Source: Rhipicephalus microplus (taxonomy: Eukaryota; Arthropoda; Arachnida; Ixodida; Ixodidae). From it: 64,000 nucleotides of DNA. The position numbers and the translations under genes were made by a program. Positions 1 through 10,559 of this stretch are shown one piece after another (position 1 is the stretch's first letter; every line of letters starts with the position of its first letter). The notes beneath the pieces were generated by a model. The model worked only from the letters and a program-made list of their open reading frames with translations. It did no database searches and was not told the DNA's origin. Where the stretch lies: the NCBI RefSeq assembly GCF_043290135.1, contig NC_134707.1, positions 74,210,508 through 74,274,507 of the forward strand. Direction: 5' to 3'.

Positions 1-299
1 CATGCCAATAATTTGAGTGATGACAGTATTTTGAATGATAAGACAAAAATCCGAAGATGTCAGATTCATCATGACAAGGCCATGTTTTGGTGATGTATAC
101 GAAAGATGGTGGTATTGAAAGGGAAGTAAGAGAGCAACTGAAATTATTGCGATTACGCTGAAGGCTTCTTACGTTCAAGCGAACGGTACAGCGATTGTTA
201 TCAGGTATCAAAGATCATTTCGGTGGGCGGAAGTGAAGCCGTGTTTTGCTTGTTATGTCGCTTTGATTAGCATAGGCGAAAAGCAAGAAGATGTACGTG

Positions 300-850
300 A
301 ACACGCGCAGATCTGATTCAACTCTAAATTGCGAAATACCCTGCTGTCAATCGCCTTTTGGGCCTTTATCTGGCAGTTTTCTCAACACAGAAAAGAAGAC
401 CTTTTTTCTTCTGCGCAAGGGCTTTCGAAGACACCTCATTGTTCTCGGTTGTCAAGTGATCCTTTACATGCACGGTCTGATCAGTTGCTGCACCGAAGCC
501 GATCTATTATGTGGGAAGCCGTGCTTTGTGCGCCTTTTTCTCACGACAAACAAAACGTGCAATGATATCTTTTTCACCGGATTTTGCAGCAACATGGCAA
601 ACAAATTAAATGTTATCAGTCGAGACAGGACTGCCCTTTTCCTGCCCAACTTGCTTGAGAAGGGCAGTGCATATTTCTCTTTGATTACTTGAGATGCCCT
701 TTGTTTGAACGTTGTCCATCCAGAAACACTGATCAAGGTTTGCTATCTTGCTCCGTAGCGATTCATTTTCATTCACAAGGGCTTTGTTTGTAGCAATGAG
801 CCATCCGTCATATTCCTTACTAAAAATATGACAGAACGACCGTTGTTCCT
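300..850 (-). pseudogene. LINE ORF1-like fragment with Baculo_FP-type domain
   Basis: Read on the minus strand, this stretch has a coiled-coil-like segment (NKALVNENESLRSKIANLDQ, about 720-800), then a segment with IIARFVCREKKAHK (about 529-570), then VHVKDHLTTENNE (about 432-473). This order of helix, ARF-type motif and HLT..N motif is typical of the nucleic-acid-binding ORF1 of CR1/Jockey-type arthropod LINEs, which carry a domain resembling baculovirus FP25K. The frame changes once, near 605, and there are stops near 505 and 390, so it is a dead copy. No endonuclease or reverse transcriptase follows within the window. It could instead come from another element class that carries the same domain. 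The family call is from motif memory only. Confidence 0.55.
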
Positions 851-2520
851 CGATAGAACAGTGCTTTATTTTTTAGGAGCCTTCTTGTTAGGTCACTTCC
901 GAGCTCCTCCAACCTATTTTCAAACTTTGTCACTAGCAATTGCACCCTTTTCCTAATTTCAATGATTGAAGACGTTTGTAGTTCAAGGCAAGACAATAAA
1001 CGAAATTACACAATGGTTCAGCAGCAGCCACGCTGATCTCTCAAAGTAGATACTTTGAAATGGAGCGCAACCAACCGGCGGATGCAAGAAGTTGTGCTTA
1101 GGTTATTCGAACTTTGTCGCAGGCTGCTGGTGAATGTGGTGACGACGCTGTCCGCAGTCTTTTATAGCCCTTGTTAAGCGACTAGACGATAGTGCAGTTC
1201 AAGAGTTCGACCAAAAAATCCTCAGTTAATCCGAGCGAATGCCAACAAGATCATTTCAGGCCTTCTCACTGCTTCTTCCGCGGGCTCTTACATCACTTCG
1301 TTTACACCGGTGTGTTTCACTTCACAGACATGCATACGCTTGCTCTCGTCGCTCTAGTGACATGAATTGCCCATCCTGAAGAAAATTTTCGCGGTGTGCT
1401 GGTGTGCTTGTTCGTGACTGAAGAAGATAGTTTTTTTTTGTTCGTGAACTGCAGCGCGGATATATGAGGCGCTTTGTACACTGTATATTTGCGATCTGCA
1501 GGACTGCAAATCCGAATGGTTGGACAGTACTGCGTAGCGCATCGTCACGGCAATAGAACGGTATTGTTAGCATTCTCTCAAGACAAACGAAGAACAACAT
1601 CGGAGCGCGTCGTCCTTCAAGGTGACGTCGACATTAGTTTTCTTCATGACCCTAAGGTACGTGTGTCTGCACTACATTTTTATAAGTCGTTCCAATGGCA
1701 CCATCTCCACTCGTTCCCACTTTTTTTCTAAGATAAAGGTGTCATGTGAGATTCTGACTAGTTGGCATAGGTCCTAGCAATAAAATAATAAACGCGGCAG
1801 TACGTTTTCAAAACAATTGTTTTTTTTCTTCAAGGTCGGTAATTATTTTGGTATTCGCAATTAGCGCGGCGGACTTTTTTGCATCACCTGTGTTTACTCG
1901 CTTGAGAAAAAATAGAACTGCTGTTGCATAGCTTACTGCATGGGTTTTGTGCATACCATTTTTTGACGGTGTTTCATCCACTTAATTGCGGAAGTACGAT
2001 TTCGCGCCAGTAATTTCAGCACCTTAGCTAAATATGTTTCTTGAAATTTAGATGCGTGAAGGACACTTACGATAAACAACCTTCTGAAATGGTCGTCAGA
2101 TGTGTAAGCTCTACTTGAATGTAGAATATTTAGGAACCACTACCAATCAAACCAAACCGAGAACCAGCAGTGCAGTAGAAGCGCCCACGGGGATACACCG
2201 TTTTGTATAATTTCAGTTGTAACATTTTTTCTAGGCCTTATGCTTAAGCCCGACTACGCACCACTGCGAATGAGACCAGAGCAAAAGAGGAAACGCTGAT
2301 CCTTGGATCATTCCAATAAATCTTCGTGTGGCGAAAGATTTGTTTTTTTCTCTCGCGCGGTTCATCACCCTGAGATTCTGCAGAATGGCAAATTTGTGGC
2401 AGTAGAACACACTTTCGTTAATAACTATATATACGTGTCTATGAAGGCACATGTCTGAATGAGTTCAAATGAAACTGCAGAAATTTCGCAAATAAGTAGG
2501 AACAGTTTCTCTGCAGGTTC
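851..2520. other. No recognisable gene; contains one stray repeat copy
   Basis: Short open frames occur on both strands, but none has a recognisable domain or a convincing start. The only structure I see is a segment at about 1105-1235 that resembles the repeat units at 2946-3272 (shared GCTGTCCGCAG and CTAGACGA words in the same order and spacing). The rest is AT-rich, as in intergenic or intronic tick DNA. Confidence 0.5.
1105..1235 (+). repeat. Dispersed copy of the 216-bp repeat
   Basis: It shares the ordered words CTGCTG..GAATGTGG, GCTGTCCGCAG, CCCTTGT.AAG and CTAGACGA with 3050-3160, in the same orientation, about 1.9 kb upstream. Divergence is substantial. The relationship was seen by eye. 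Confidence 0.45.
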
Positions 2521-2524
2521 AAGG

Positions 2525-2526
<2 letters not shown>

Positions 2527-2567
<41 letters not shown>
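2527..2567. repeat. (GT)n microsatellite
   Basis: About 20 uninterrupted GT dinucleotides. Confidence 0.95.
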
Positions 2568-2571
<4 letters not shown>

Positions 2572-2945
2572 TTAATAGAAAATGAATAAAATTTACAGTA
2601 TTTATTTCGCCACTTTGTGGTCCCATAAAATTTTCCTCTTATAGATTATTCACACGTTCGATATCGCACATTCTTTGACCTTTTCGTGGAAGAAATGGTT
2701 CACAGGTAAGTCTACAAACGCATTCAAGCGTAATACAATACTTAAACCAGTGCCTTTTATCACGCAAAAGACAGATTAAAAATATTAGGCATGTAAAACT
2801 AGAGGCGAAGCCTTTATTGATTAGCGGGAGACGATAGTGGCAATGGATTCACAGCCTCTCGTACGCGCGCTCCCTTGAAAAAACCAAGTGGTGTCACGGC
2901 GGCAGTGAGCAGGCCTTAAAATAATTCTCGAGGTGTCACTTCCCG

Positions 2946-3272
2946 AGCACCTTTCCGTCCACGTGAAAAACTGATACAGTGACACTCACTATGGCACCCT
3001 GCGTATACAAGAAGTGGCACTTAGATGATGTTTATATGGCCGCAATTTGCTGCTGAATGTGGCGAGAGCGCTGTCCGCAGAGCAGTATATTACCCTTGTG
3101 AAGTGGCTAGACGACTTCGCTGGTCCAGAGGTCAGACAGCAGAAACCTATTAGTTGATACAAGCACCTTTCGTCTACTTGAAGAACTGTTGGGATTGCAG
3201 TCGATGCGACACCTTGCGGACACTATAACTGGCGCTTAGATGATGTTGACTTTGCCGCGGAATGCTGTCTAA
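2946..3272 (+). repeat. Tandem repeat, about 216-bp period, 1.5 copies
   Basis: The motif AGCACCTTTC.GTC.AC at 2946 recurs at 3162, and the block GGC.CTTAGATGATGTT recurs at the same offset (about 216 bp). The first unit is 2946-3161; the second is cut near 3272. A related copy lies at 1105-1235. The copies are diverged, so the array is old. No coding potential was seen. Confidence 0.55.
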
Positions 3273-3547
3273 CAAAACAAAAAGAATTTAAAGGGCCGAA
3301 ATTTTCTTAGCCAGATAAAATCTTGATCAGAACCTAGAGAGCGATCGAGCTATACTGGCGTTCATCTCTCGAACCACTTCATGGGTATAATGAACAAAAA
3401 CTCCAAGGAGTGTTAAGCCGGCTGGTAATCATGATGGCTAATGCGGAACACCATTTTTGCCGAATGGCGTCGCATAGCTTTTATCGATTAAGGCATGCTT
3501 ATAGATAAGTAAGTGCAACTAGACAAAGTATTCAATAGGTACTCACC

Positions 3548-3733
3548 GTTGCCGGCATGAGAACCACCAAGGCCTTGGGTGGTTGGAGTGTTGCTGGTTC
3601 GCAAAGCACTGTTTACATTTTGCAGTATATCATGCATAACTGTATGATTTACCGTATGCATAATATATTTTCCCAGATTTGCAAGGTCACAGAGTGGAAA
3701 GGAAGGAATGTGCAAATCCGCTATCACTTGGCT
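3548..3733 (-). other. Possible exon 3' end with strong splice donor (speculative)
   Basis: On the minus strand an open segment ends in SNTPTTQGLGGSHAGNG and is followed by the sequence AACG|GTGAGTACC, a close match to a 5' splice site. The upstream limit is not certain: weak acceptor-like AG sites exist at about 3733 and about 3610. No domain is recognisable. GTGAGT occurs by chance many times in 64 kb, so this is only a pointer. Confidence 0.15.
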
Positions 3734-4570
3734 TTAAGAAACCGGTTTCCAAGCGTTTCACCCAAGTATTCTATACCACTGAGCCACTCTAGTTCTTGGA
3801 ACTCCGTCGCTACATGGCCAAAGGCAGGCTTGTTGTCTGGAATAACAACTTTATTATCAGTAATAAAGCGTTTTAGAACTGCAAATGAACTCTCAGGCGT
3901 CACACAATGCGAATTGCGTAATGAATTGGTCATCGAATGCTTCAACTCAATAAATTGGGTCGTCTATTGCACAAACCCATGACTTCTATTTCACTCATCC
4001 AGCGACAGACAAGGCGCCCTTGACTGAATTCCGAACGGGCGATTCAGTGCGTAAACACACATGTAACAGGGTGGCCAGTGAACGGTTGTGGCACGCGAGC
4101 AATCAGTTTTTTTCTTTACAAGCTTATGCTTCCTGCGTCGGCCTTGCGACGCCTGAGCGGGGAAGATCAAAATTTTTTTGTTGTCTTCTTGGGCCGGCGC
4201 GAGACGCGAGAACGTAGCACGAGGCGTGAGCATGCACAGTGGGAGTGTACGGAAGGACAACCTTACACAGGCTTGTGAAGGAACTGCATCGCCTCTAAAA
4301 ATAATTCTTTGGAAGCTGGTAATGAAACGTGGCACGTCGAGTGACCCGTCCAACACCGCAGTGTCCTTATCAAAGGAATCGGTGGCAGTTATACGCATCA
4401 TATTGGTGCTAAATAAAGACGCCTTCAATATATACTATGCCGAAGGTTTAATTTATTCTATGTTTTATCACTCATCAACCTCACATCATTCACGAAGCCG
4501 CCGGCAGTATGCCTCAACTGAATATTCACCACAGAAGAGGGGATCTCAGTCGCATGCAGTTACCGGCGTT

Positions 4571-5053
4571 ATGACAGAAGCATCGACTGACGTTCCCATC
4601 CCCAAGTACACCGGAGCAGCGGACGATGAACTTGTACAACACTGGTTCGACCTGTTCGAGCTCCACGCTACCGCTGCATCATGGTCGGTACGGGAGACGA
4701 TCATCATCTTTACCGACCACATCTCCGGTGAGGCTTTCAAATTATACTTCACCCACATATTTCAAAACGACGATTCATGGACAAAGATCAAAGAAGAAAT
4801 GATCATTCGATTTAAAGAACACAGTGACGACTATGACGAAGACTCGATTATAACCCACCATCCGCAGGCGATTGCACTCAGTCGTCAATTTTACAGGCAG
4901 TCTTCAACCACTCAAATGGACAACAAGATTCGACCTCTGGCACAAGACGAAGTGGCGCATGGGTTCAGAGGCAGACGACAATGCGTAGTTTGGGAAAAAC
5001 ACAACCATCGAACGCACCTCCCTTCTGCACAAAAGTCGGCATTTGTGAAGTGA
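4571..5053 (+). pseudogene. gag: LTR-retrotransposon Gag-like fragment
   Basis: An open frame of about 160 residues begins at ATG 4571, and the frame is also open further upstream. The segment PKYTGAADDELVQHWFDLFE followed by a helical stretch with DHISGEAFKLYFTHIF resembles the capsid region of Ty3/gypsy-type Gag: the substrate-like opening, then W..LFE, then GEA..Y. Gag would assemble the intracellular particle in which the RNA is copied. No zinc knuckle, protease, RT or integrase follows before the purine-rich tract at about 6630, so the copy appears to lack pol. The terminal part (RRQCVVWEKHNHR) runs into a different composition and may be a frame change. A BEL-type Gag cannot be excluded. 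Confidence 0.5.
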
Positions 5054-6229
5054 TCGCTGCAGCATATGACCCGAGACGTTGCTCAACCACCTGATGCCGT
5101 TCACTCTTCGTCTCACTTACTTGGTCCACCACCTGGGTTTTCATCAGGCGGTTATTCAGGGGCTCCTAACGCCCACTATTTGCCTTATAAGGACGCCGTA
5201 CTCATGGTAGATACCTGGCGCATCAAAAAAAAATCCTAGCAAGCCATCCTTCTTCCGTACGGTTTCATGCATCAACGTCCGGTGCACACACCCTCGAGAG
5301 TCCAAACAAAACAGACGGCTCAGACGCATCGAATGTCGAACGCAACCAGGCGCAAGAACTACTCGCAGAGAACAGCGAAAAAGAACCCCCTGAAAAGCTT
5401 TGTATCATTTTTACGGCACAACGGACTTGCCGAAATCTGCAGTTCAAGCCTAGTAATGCCATGTCACTTGTGGTTCCCGCATGCAGAGCCACCAATTCAT
5501 GAATCGAACAAATTCAGAAGTACATGATACATCAAACCTTATACACAGTTGTCTTTCGGAAGCGCCGTAATGAACCCCGTCATGGAAGCCTCTGAAGAGC
5601 ATGCTAGCAATGATGACGCATTACCAACTATGCCCGACAAGGAAGACACCACTTCACTATTCATCTGCTGCCTACAGGACGCGTCAAACATCGAAGGAAA
5701 TGAATGCCCCATTCTGGAAGGGGCGCCACTACAGCCATCTTCTGAGCAGCCTCAGCAAAGCAACCAAAGCCAAGTTCACAAACTTTGGCTACAACGAGAG
5801 AGACTGCAACGAGGGCAAACGAACGCGAAATTTGACGGAAGCGCACTCACCAATTGAAGAACATCGGAAAATATGACCTCTAATTCAAGACGTCAGGCAC
5901 TTTCGCACAAAGAAAAGTCACCAGAGACTCTCCCTGCTCTTGCTATTACACCGACTGCACCACCAGAGAAAACACCGAGAAAGGCGCGGAAGCACTGCTT
6001 GCACACCGCAAGCACTCAGGCACTTCGTAACAGGCTGTCAAAAAGATCGAAAACAAGAAGCACCGGAATTGCACCATTCACGACGAAATATACAACCCCG
6101 ACGACTTACGAGCCGCCGATGCAACAGTGCGTTCCAACATTGCTTAGTTCCCAGAACAGTTCAAGCAGCATTGTCAGTATCCATGTGTAGCGCACTCTGT
6201 CCGGAACGCAACAGTCAAGCTCGTCCACC
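5054..6229 (+). other. Degenerate continuation of the Gag-type element
   Basis: Several short overlapping open frames occur here (5549-5857 is the clearest, 102 residues, acidic then Q/S-rich). None shows RT, protease or integrase motifs. The composition is A/C-rich and unlike the flanking AT-rich DNA, suggesting it belongs to the same mobile element as the Gag fragment upstream and the purine tract downstream. Confidence 0.3.
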
Positions 6230-6244
6230 AGAGTCGTCATAAAA

Positions 6245-6478
6245 GCCCCGCCGCGGTGGTCTAGTGGCTAAGGTACTCGACTGCTGACCCGCAGGTCACG
6301 GGATCGAATCCCGGCGGCGGCGGCTGCCTTTCCGATGGAGGCGGAAATGTTGTAGGCCCCTGTGCTAAGATTTGGGTGCACGTTAAAGAACTCCAGGTGG
6401 TCGAAATTTCCGGAGCCCTCCAACACGGCGTCTGTCATAATCATATGATGGTTTTGGGACGTTAAACCCCACTTATCA
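6245..6478 (+). mobile_element. Ruka-type tRNA-derived SINE, full length, with 15-bp TSD
   Basis: The head carries a tRNA-like A box (GGTCTAGTGGCTAAGGTACT) and B box (GGATCGAATCCC), which would form an internal RNA polymerase III promoter. The body contains GATTTGGGTGCACGTTAAAG and ends with TTGGGACGTTAAACCCCAC. The flanks repeat AGAGTCGTCATAAAA exactly at 6230-6244 and 6478-6492, a target-site duplication expected from LINE-driven insertion. The copy interrupts the Gag-type element. The family is known from ixodid ticks. It is not a functional tRNA gene. Confidence 0.9.
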
Positions 6479-6628
6479 GAGTCGTCATAAAAATTATCGG
6501 ACTGCACCCTCAGCCTTGAAGATTTAGTGAGATTGTGGAACACCATTGGGACGTGAAACTGCGAATTTGGCCATTATTTTCTTTATTCTCTTTTTCAATT
6601 TGTTGTAGCTTGTAACCGGTGCAATCTT

Positions 6629-6720
6629 TCGGGGGGAGGGGGAATCCTGTGACGTAAGAAGGCAGGGTTGGTTAGGAGAAGTAGATGAGGAAGAAGTGAC
6701 AATAGAATAAACATGGCGAT
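6629..6720 (+). mobile_element. Polypurine tract and start of a putative 3' LTR
   Basis: A G-rich tract (TTTCGGGGGGAGGGGG, about 6629-6644) is followed at about 6650 by TGTGACG, the arrangement seen at the internal edge of a 3' LTR in gypsy elements. An AATAAA signal lies near 6704. No matching 5' LTR could be found upstream of the Gag fragment, so the right-hand limit of the LTR is not defined. Confidence 0.35.
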
Positions 6721-6799
6721 GAACCAGGCCACATCTCGCATTCATCATAGCGTCAGATATATGTACCATCATGTGTGTATCACTATGCATGCATAATAA

Positions 6800-8165
6800 C
6801 TGAAATGATCACCATCATGATCATTTTATTCAGGGTAAGAGCTCAACAAATGAGCAACATAGGCTGACGCGTTGCCTGATGGTAGCGCAATGCATACTTC
6901 GCAGGCTCGTAAAACGAATAACTGTGGCGCACTCGGAACTTTGCTACTGTACCTAATGACTTTAAATAAATTCCCAAACAATTCTTGCTTGCATTGACAG
7001 TTCTTTCTTGAAGGCGGGCTTAGCTGTCCCCTGGCAAGCAAAACAAGGCTAACAGTTTAGAAGGCACGGTGGACCGACCCCGAATACGCTGTCATATTAT
7101 ATTTTTGGAGATGAAGTCCAAATGCCGTAAAATCATGTTGATGCGTTGCATAATTATGAAAGATTTGTCCACTCTGCCTGAGTTACAAGGCTGAGGTATC
7201 TTTCGAAATGCGACACCTAAAATATCAAGAATGTCAATATCAAGTAAATAGTTTTATCAGCTTTGCTTACATTCCTGCAAGGCAACGCATTATGCGCTGT
7301 TGTCGAAGGAGTGTTTTATAAAAAGAATCTCGGTAAGGACACTGTTTAGAAAGCCTGATAACTTGCGCATGGACAAATCAACTTTCAATACTGGTGTTCT
7401 CTGTTTCGCTTTGTGGTATTTAGATAATTTTTAATTGCGGAAGTTGATTATAAAAACGTAATTCACAGCAAACACAGGTTCGAGCAGTGTAACCAAGAAA
7501 AAGAAGACACACAAAGAGTGGACAGAGGAATGCCTGAACTAACATTTGCATTTTAATATTTATGCCTCTCCGTCCTTCATTGTCACTTATCTTCGTAAAT
7601 ATGGCTTTGAAGGTCCTATAAAAATGGATTTGAGAATCCCCGAGGACGCTTCAAAGATTGTTCTGAAATTCAATAAAGAGAGAAAACATTGTATATACAG
7701 TACGCTTTCATAGAGAATGACTCTCTGTCGTACATTTCAGAAAGAAAGAATTGAGACCTGACAAACAGACAAGTACCGACAAAGAGTAAACGTAGCACAA
7801 AATAATAAAATATATTTCAAAACAATAACGTCCTACCCAAGGAGAAGCCCTGATTCTATATTTAACAGGCGTGCCATTTCGTTACTGTGTTCCCAGTAGC
7901 ATTTCAAATTCTTCTTCTCGTATGTCGTGTATAAATATGGGTACCTAAAAGCAGCCTTGATAATTTACGTGAACACAAAATTACTTCTGTGCTTCAGCCT
8001 GAGAACATTAACAAAGGAATCAGGGCTTTTCGCAAGTCAAACAGAATAAAAAGTTTGAACCCTTACACACTCATACGGGGTGCGCTAGGACACACGCAAA
8101 ATGAATGGTTTGAATGTACGTACACGCACAAACACACTTGAACACACACATACGAAGTAAAAAGA
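6800..8165. other. No recognisable gene
   Basis: AT-rich sequence with short frames only; no domain, repeat or RNA signature recognised on either strand. Confidence 0.5.
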
Positions 8166-8166
8166 A

Positions 8167-8169
<3 letters not shown>

Positions 8170-8231
<62 letters not shown>
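8170..8231. repeat. (TA)n microsatellite, first block
   Basis: About 30 TA dinucleotides. It is paired with a second block at 8355-8407 on the other side of a 123-bp unique segment. Confidence 0.95.
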
Positions 8232-8233
<2 letters not shown>

Positions 8234-8350
8234 GAAGGTATGGGATATGGCACAACGGGAGCGTTGTCAACAAGGATAAATATATTTATTTCCCAACAGT
8301 TTCGGGAGGGGTCCTTCATTCATCAGGGGATGAGTTATAGTGAGGGAATA

Positions 8351-8354
<4 letters not shown>
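8232..8354 (+). mobile_element. Possible Penelope-like element terminus between TA blocks
   Basis: The segment contains ATTTCCCAACAGTTTCGGG followed by GGTCCTTCATTCATCAGGGG. A TTTCCCAAC.GTTTCGG..GGTCC...CATCAG signature is common at ends of Penelope-like elements and derived repeats in arthropod and tick DNA. No RT or GIY-YIG frame is present. The assignment rests on recall of this signature. Confidence 0.3.

Positions 8355-8407
<53 letters not shown>
8355..8407. repeat. (TA)n microsatellite, second block
   Basis: About 26 TA dinucleotides. Translations across these blocks give artificial YIYIYI peptides. Confidence 0.95.
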
Positions 8408-8410
<3 letters not shown>

Positions 8411-8599
8411 TTGTGATATGTAGTGCTACTTCTTACTTTGAAGTTTTAGCGAATCTTTGTGTATGATGTTCCCATGGGTCATGTTATTTGGTCATAGCAT
8501 CTTGAAATGTCGTACACGTTATTATTATTGACAACTTACAATGATGCCAAGAGAAATATAGGGGATGTTATTACCAGTGATTGTAAGGTAAATTATAGG

Positions 8600-8920
8600 C
8601 AAGAAGCGTGGAAAAAATAAGATTTGGCACCCAAAGGTTCTGAACCTGCAACCTTCAAGCAGCGCGTCCGATCCTCCACCACAGAACTAGTGTGGTGGTA
8701 ATCACTACGACACTTTACAAGGTACATATTTGCATTCCAATCAGGAACGCCATTCAGCGCTGTCTGTACCGGAAGTGGCGAGTGCTTGGACGCTTTATGC
8801 AAAGGTTGCAGGCACAGATTTAGTATTTGACAAGATATCTTCTTGTTCACTTTTTCGTCCTCATTTGTATTACAATAACGTGTAGTAACATTCACTACAA
8901 TGCTCTTGGAATCATTGTCT
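8600..8920 (-). mobile_element. Candidate tRNA-derived SINE, not Ruka
   Basis: On the minus strand, a tRNA-like segment reads GTGGTGGAGGATCGGACGCG, then GCTTGAAGGTTGCAGGTTCA, resembling an A-box region and then a degenerate B box (GGTTCAGAACC). It is followed by a T-rich tail (CTTATTTTTTCC). The segment upstream (about 8720-8920) lacks open frames. A second copy within the window was not found, so repeat status is inferred from the tRNA-like head. Confidence 0.35.
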
Positions 8921-9381
8921 GTCTGTTCTCCTTAAATATCGTGTCTAGTCAAAAAATTGAGCCCTCACCTAGTTATACTTTCCGTATATATTAACTGATC
9001 TGCCACATAGTTCATGAAATCAAGTAAGAGTTTATGATCATTTGTTATATAAGTGTATAGGCTAAAAATGAAAAGAGATCCCTACGCAGTGCTTAAAACT
9101 CATAGTAAGCAGTTCACACGTGAAAAAATGTCAAATAGTGAATTTGGTGCATGTCTCTACGAAATGCGTGAGGAAAGTGCGCTACCTTTGCACTTGATGT
9201 TGAAGATTTTTTTTTAAGTTTGATGCCTGTATATGTTAGGACACTTCTTCAAGACAGAAATTACCAAATGTTTTGGGCGGATATCTGAGCTCCTTCTATC
9301 ATTGTGGTAAATGAGTATTCGGGCTACGTTTTTCACATTCAGGCCATGTGATTTATTTTATGAAGTCAGAAAAGCACTTAC

Positions 9382-9480
9382 TGCATACGCAATCACAGGT
9401 ACCCCTCTCGTTTTCGGTGCAAACGGTGGTTTGACCTTCGAGGCACTTTGCCCACACATTGCTGCAAGTACTTCCAGAGG
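9382..9480 (-). other. Splice-flanked open segment, candidate host exon (99 nt)
   Basis: On the minus strand a pyrimidine-rich tract ending TTCTTTTTTGTTTCCAG precedes 9480 and a donor A|GTAAGTGC follows 9382. The 99-nt segment is a whole number of codons and is open in two frames. Frame zero reads PLEVLAAMCGQSASKVKPPF and on; the alternative frame is cysteine-rich, ending GTCDCVC. Frame zero is compatible in phase with the upstream candidate at 9751-9836. No domain is recognised. The evidence is splice-site shape and phase only. Confidence 0.3.
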
Positions 9481-9750
9481 CTGGAAACAAAAAAGAAACA
9501 TGTCGCCCAAGAAAATATTTTTTCTCGACGGAACCAAATTTAGTCTATTCGCGATCCAACTGAGCGCTCGTCACTAAGCGGCCGCGCCTTGAAACGATGC
9601 TAAAAGGGTCAACCTTGGAAGAAGACATGTCACTACGTTGCGCGCGTTGAGGACCGGACGTACAGTTCCTTCATTTTTGTCATGCCGCATGCGCGAGTCC
9701 GAAGAAGAAGTTGTCTGCAAAGACCTTTGCAGTCTGCAGCAGTACCTTAC

Positions 9751-9836
9751 ATTGGGTTGAATGGTGTCAACGTATTGGTTTATCACCTTCTGATCGATGC
9801 AGACGATGTGCGATAGAGAGCGGCGCAAATGAGACA
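9751..9836 (-). other. Splice-flanked open segment, candidate host exon (86 nt)
   Basis: On the minus strand it is preceded by a T/C-rich tract ending in CTCGTAAG and followed by CAAT|GTAAGG. Only one of three frames is open; it reads SHLRRSLSHIVCIDQKVINQ and on, and ends in phase 0, which matches the open phase-0 reading of 9382-9480. The 270-bp gap between them would be a short intron. The product is unknown. Confidence 0.25.
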
Positions 9837-10427
9837 CTTACGAGTCGGGAAAAAAAGGTGATGGACACCAAATTAGTTTATTCTAATAAATACGCTTGCG
9901 TCGTCTTCACCTTGCTCGGCGAGGAGAAGTTTATTAAGTTTGTGTGCATTCGTATGAATATTCGGGCTTCTTTGGAAAATTGGGTGCGCTGCGTGCGGGA
10001 CTTTATGTTTTGCATATGCTTATTTTCTTCGTAAGTCATAGCGCTACCATTCTAAATTTAGGCCGCGGTAAACCTTCCCTCCCGAACACTCTTAATTACG
10101 CATGTGTGTATATATAGACGGATACAAACACGCGCAGGTCGCACGTGCGCGCATTTGCAGTATGTTCCTGCGTATATATCTCACGTCCGTGCATTCACAG
10201 CATACAGCATACGCAGTGTGCGTGCATATATCGGCTTTGAACAAAAACTACTGCTAACAAGAACAAGTGAGCATTCGGAAGCACACGACCTTAATAATTA
10301 GAAAACTATCAGCATGAATCGCCTAACGGAAAGAATGGAGCACTCCCATTGCAATCAAAACTACGATTTGCTTTATCTCAATGTTGTTACTACTCGCACC
10401 ACCGCCTACGCTGTTGTGTAGTCGCAG

Positions 10428-10523
10428 AGGTGATGGACCGCCAAGGTTGTTCCGTAGTGCATTTCTCAGCTTGCGGCTGCTTCTGGGCAGAGCTGATAGA
10501 CAAGCGGACAAGACGAGGGTGAG
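10428..10523 (+). other. Splice-flanked open segment on plus strand (96 nt, speculative)
   Basis: An acceptor-like TACGCTGTTGTGTAGTCGCAG precedes it and a consensus donor GAG|GTAAGTC follows. Two of three frames are open. It lies just outside the outer edge of the Gmr1-like 3' LTR, so it may be chance or part of flanking host sequence. Confidence 0.15.
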
Positions 10524-10559
10524 GTAAGTCAATGTTTACGTACAGCACAGAAATATAGG

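Noticed and set aside
4010..5140. Repeat shared between about 4200-4330 and about 45060-45160 (ACGGAAGGACA..TTACACAGGCTTGTGAAG-like words)
   Set aside because: The similarity covers only scattered words; I could not establish a consistent alignment by eye, so it is not listed as a feature.
6245..6330. tRNA gene (A and B boxes present)
   Set aside because: The same head occurs in several dispersed copies joined to a constant non-tRNA body with an ATCA tail and target duplications, so it is a SINE. The cloverleaf acceptor end is not maintained.
8071..8416. Open frames with YIYIYI repeats on both strands
   Set aside because: Translation of (TA)n; not protein-coding.
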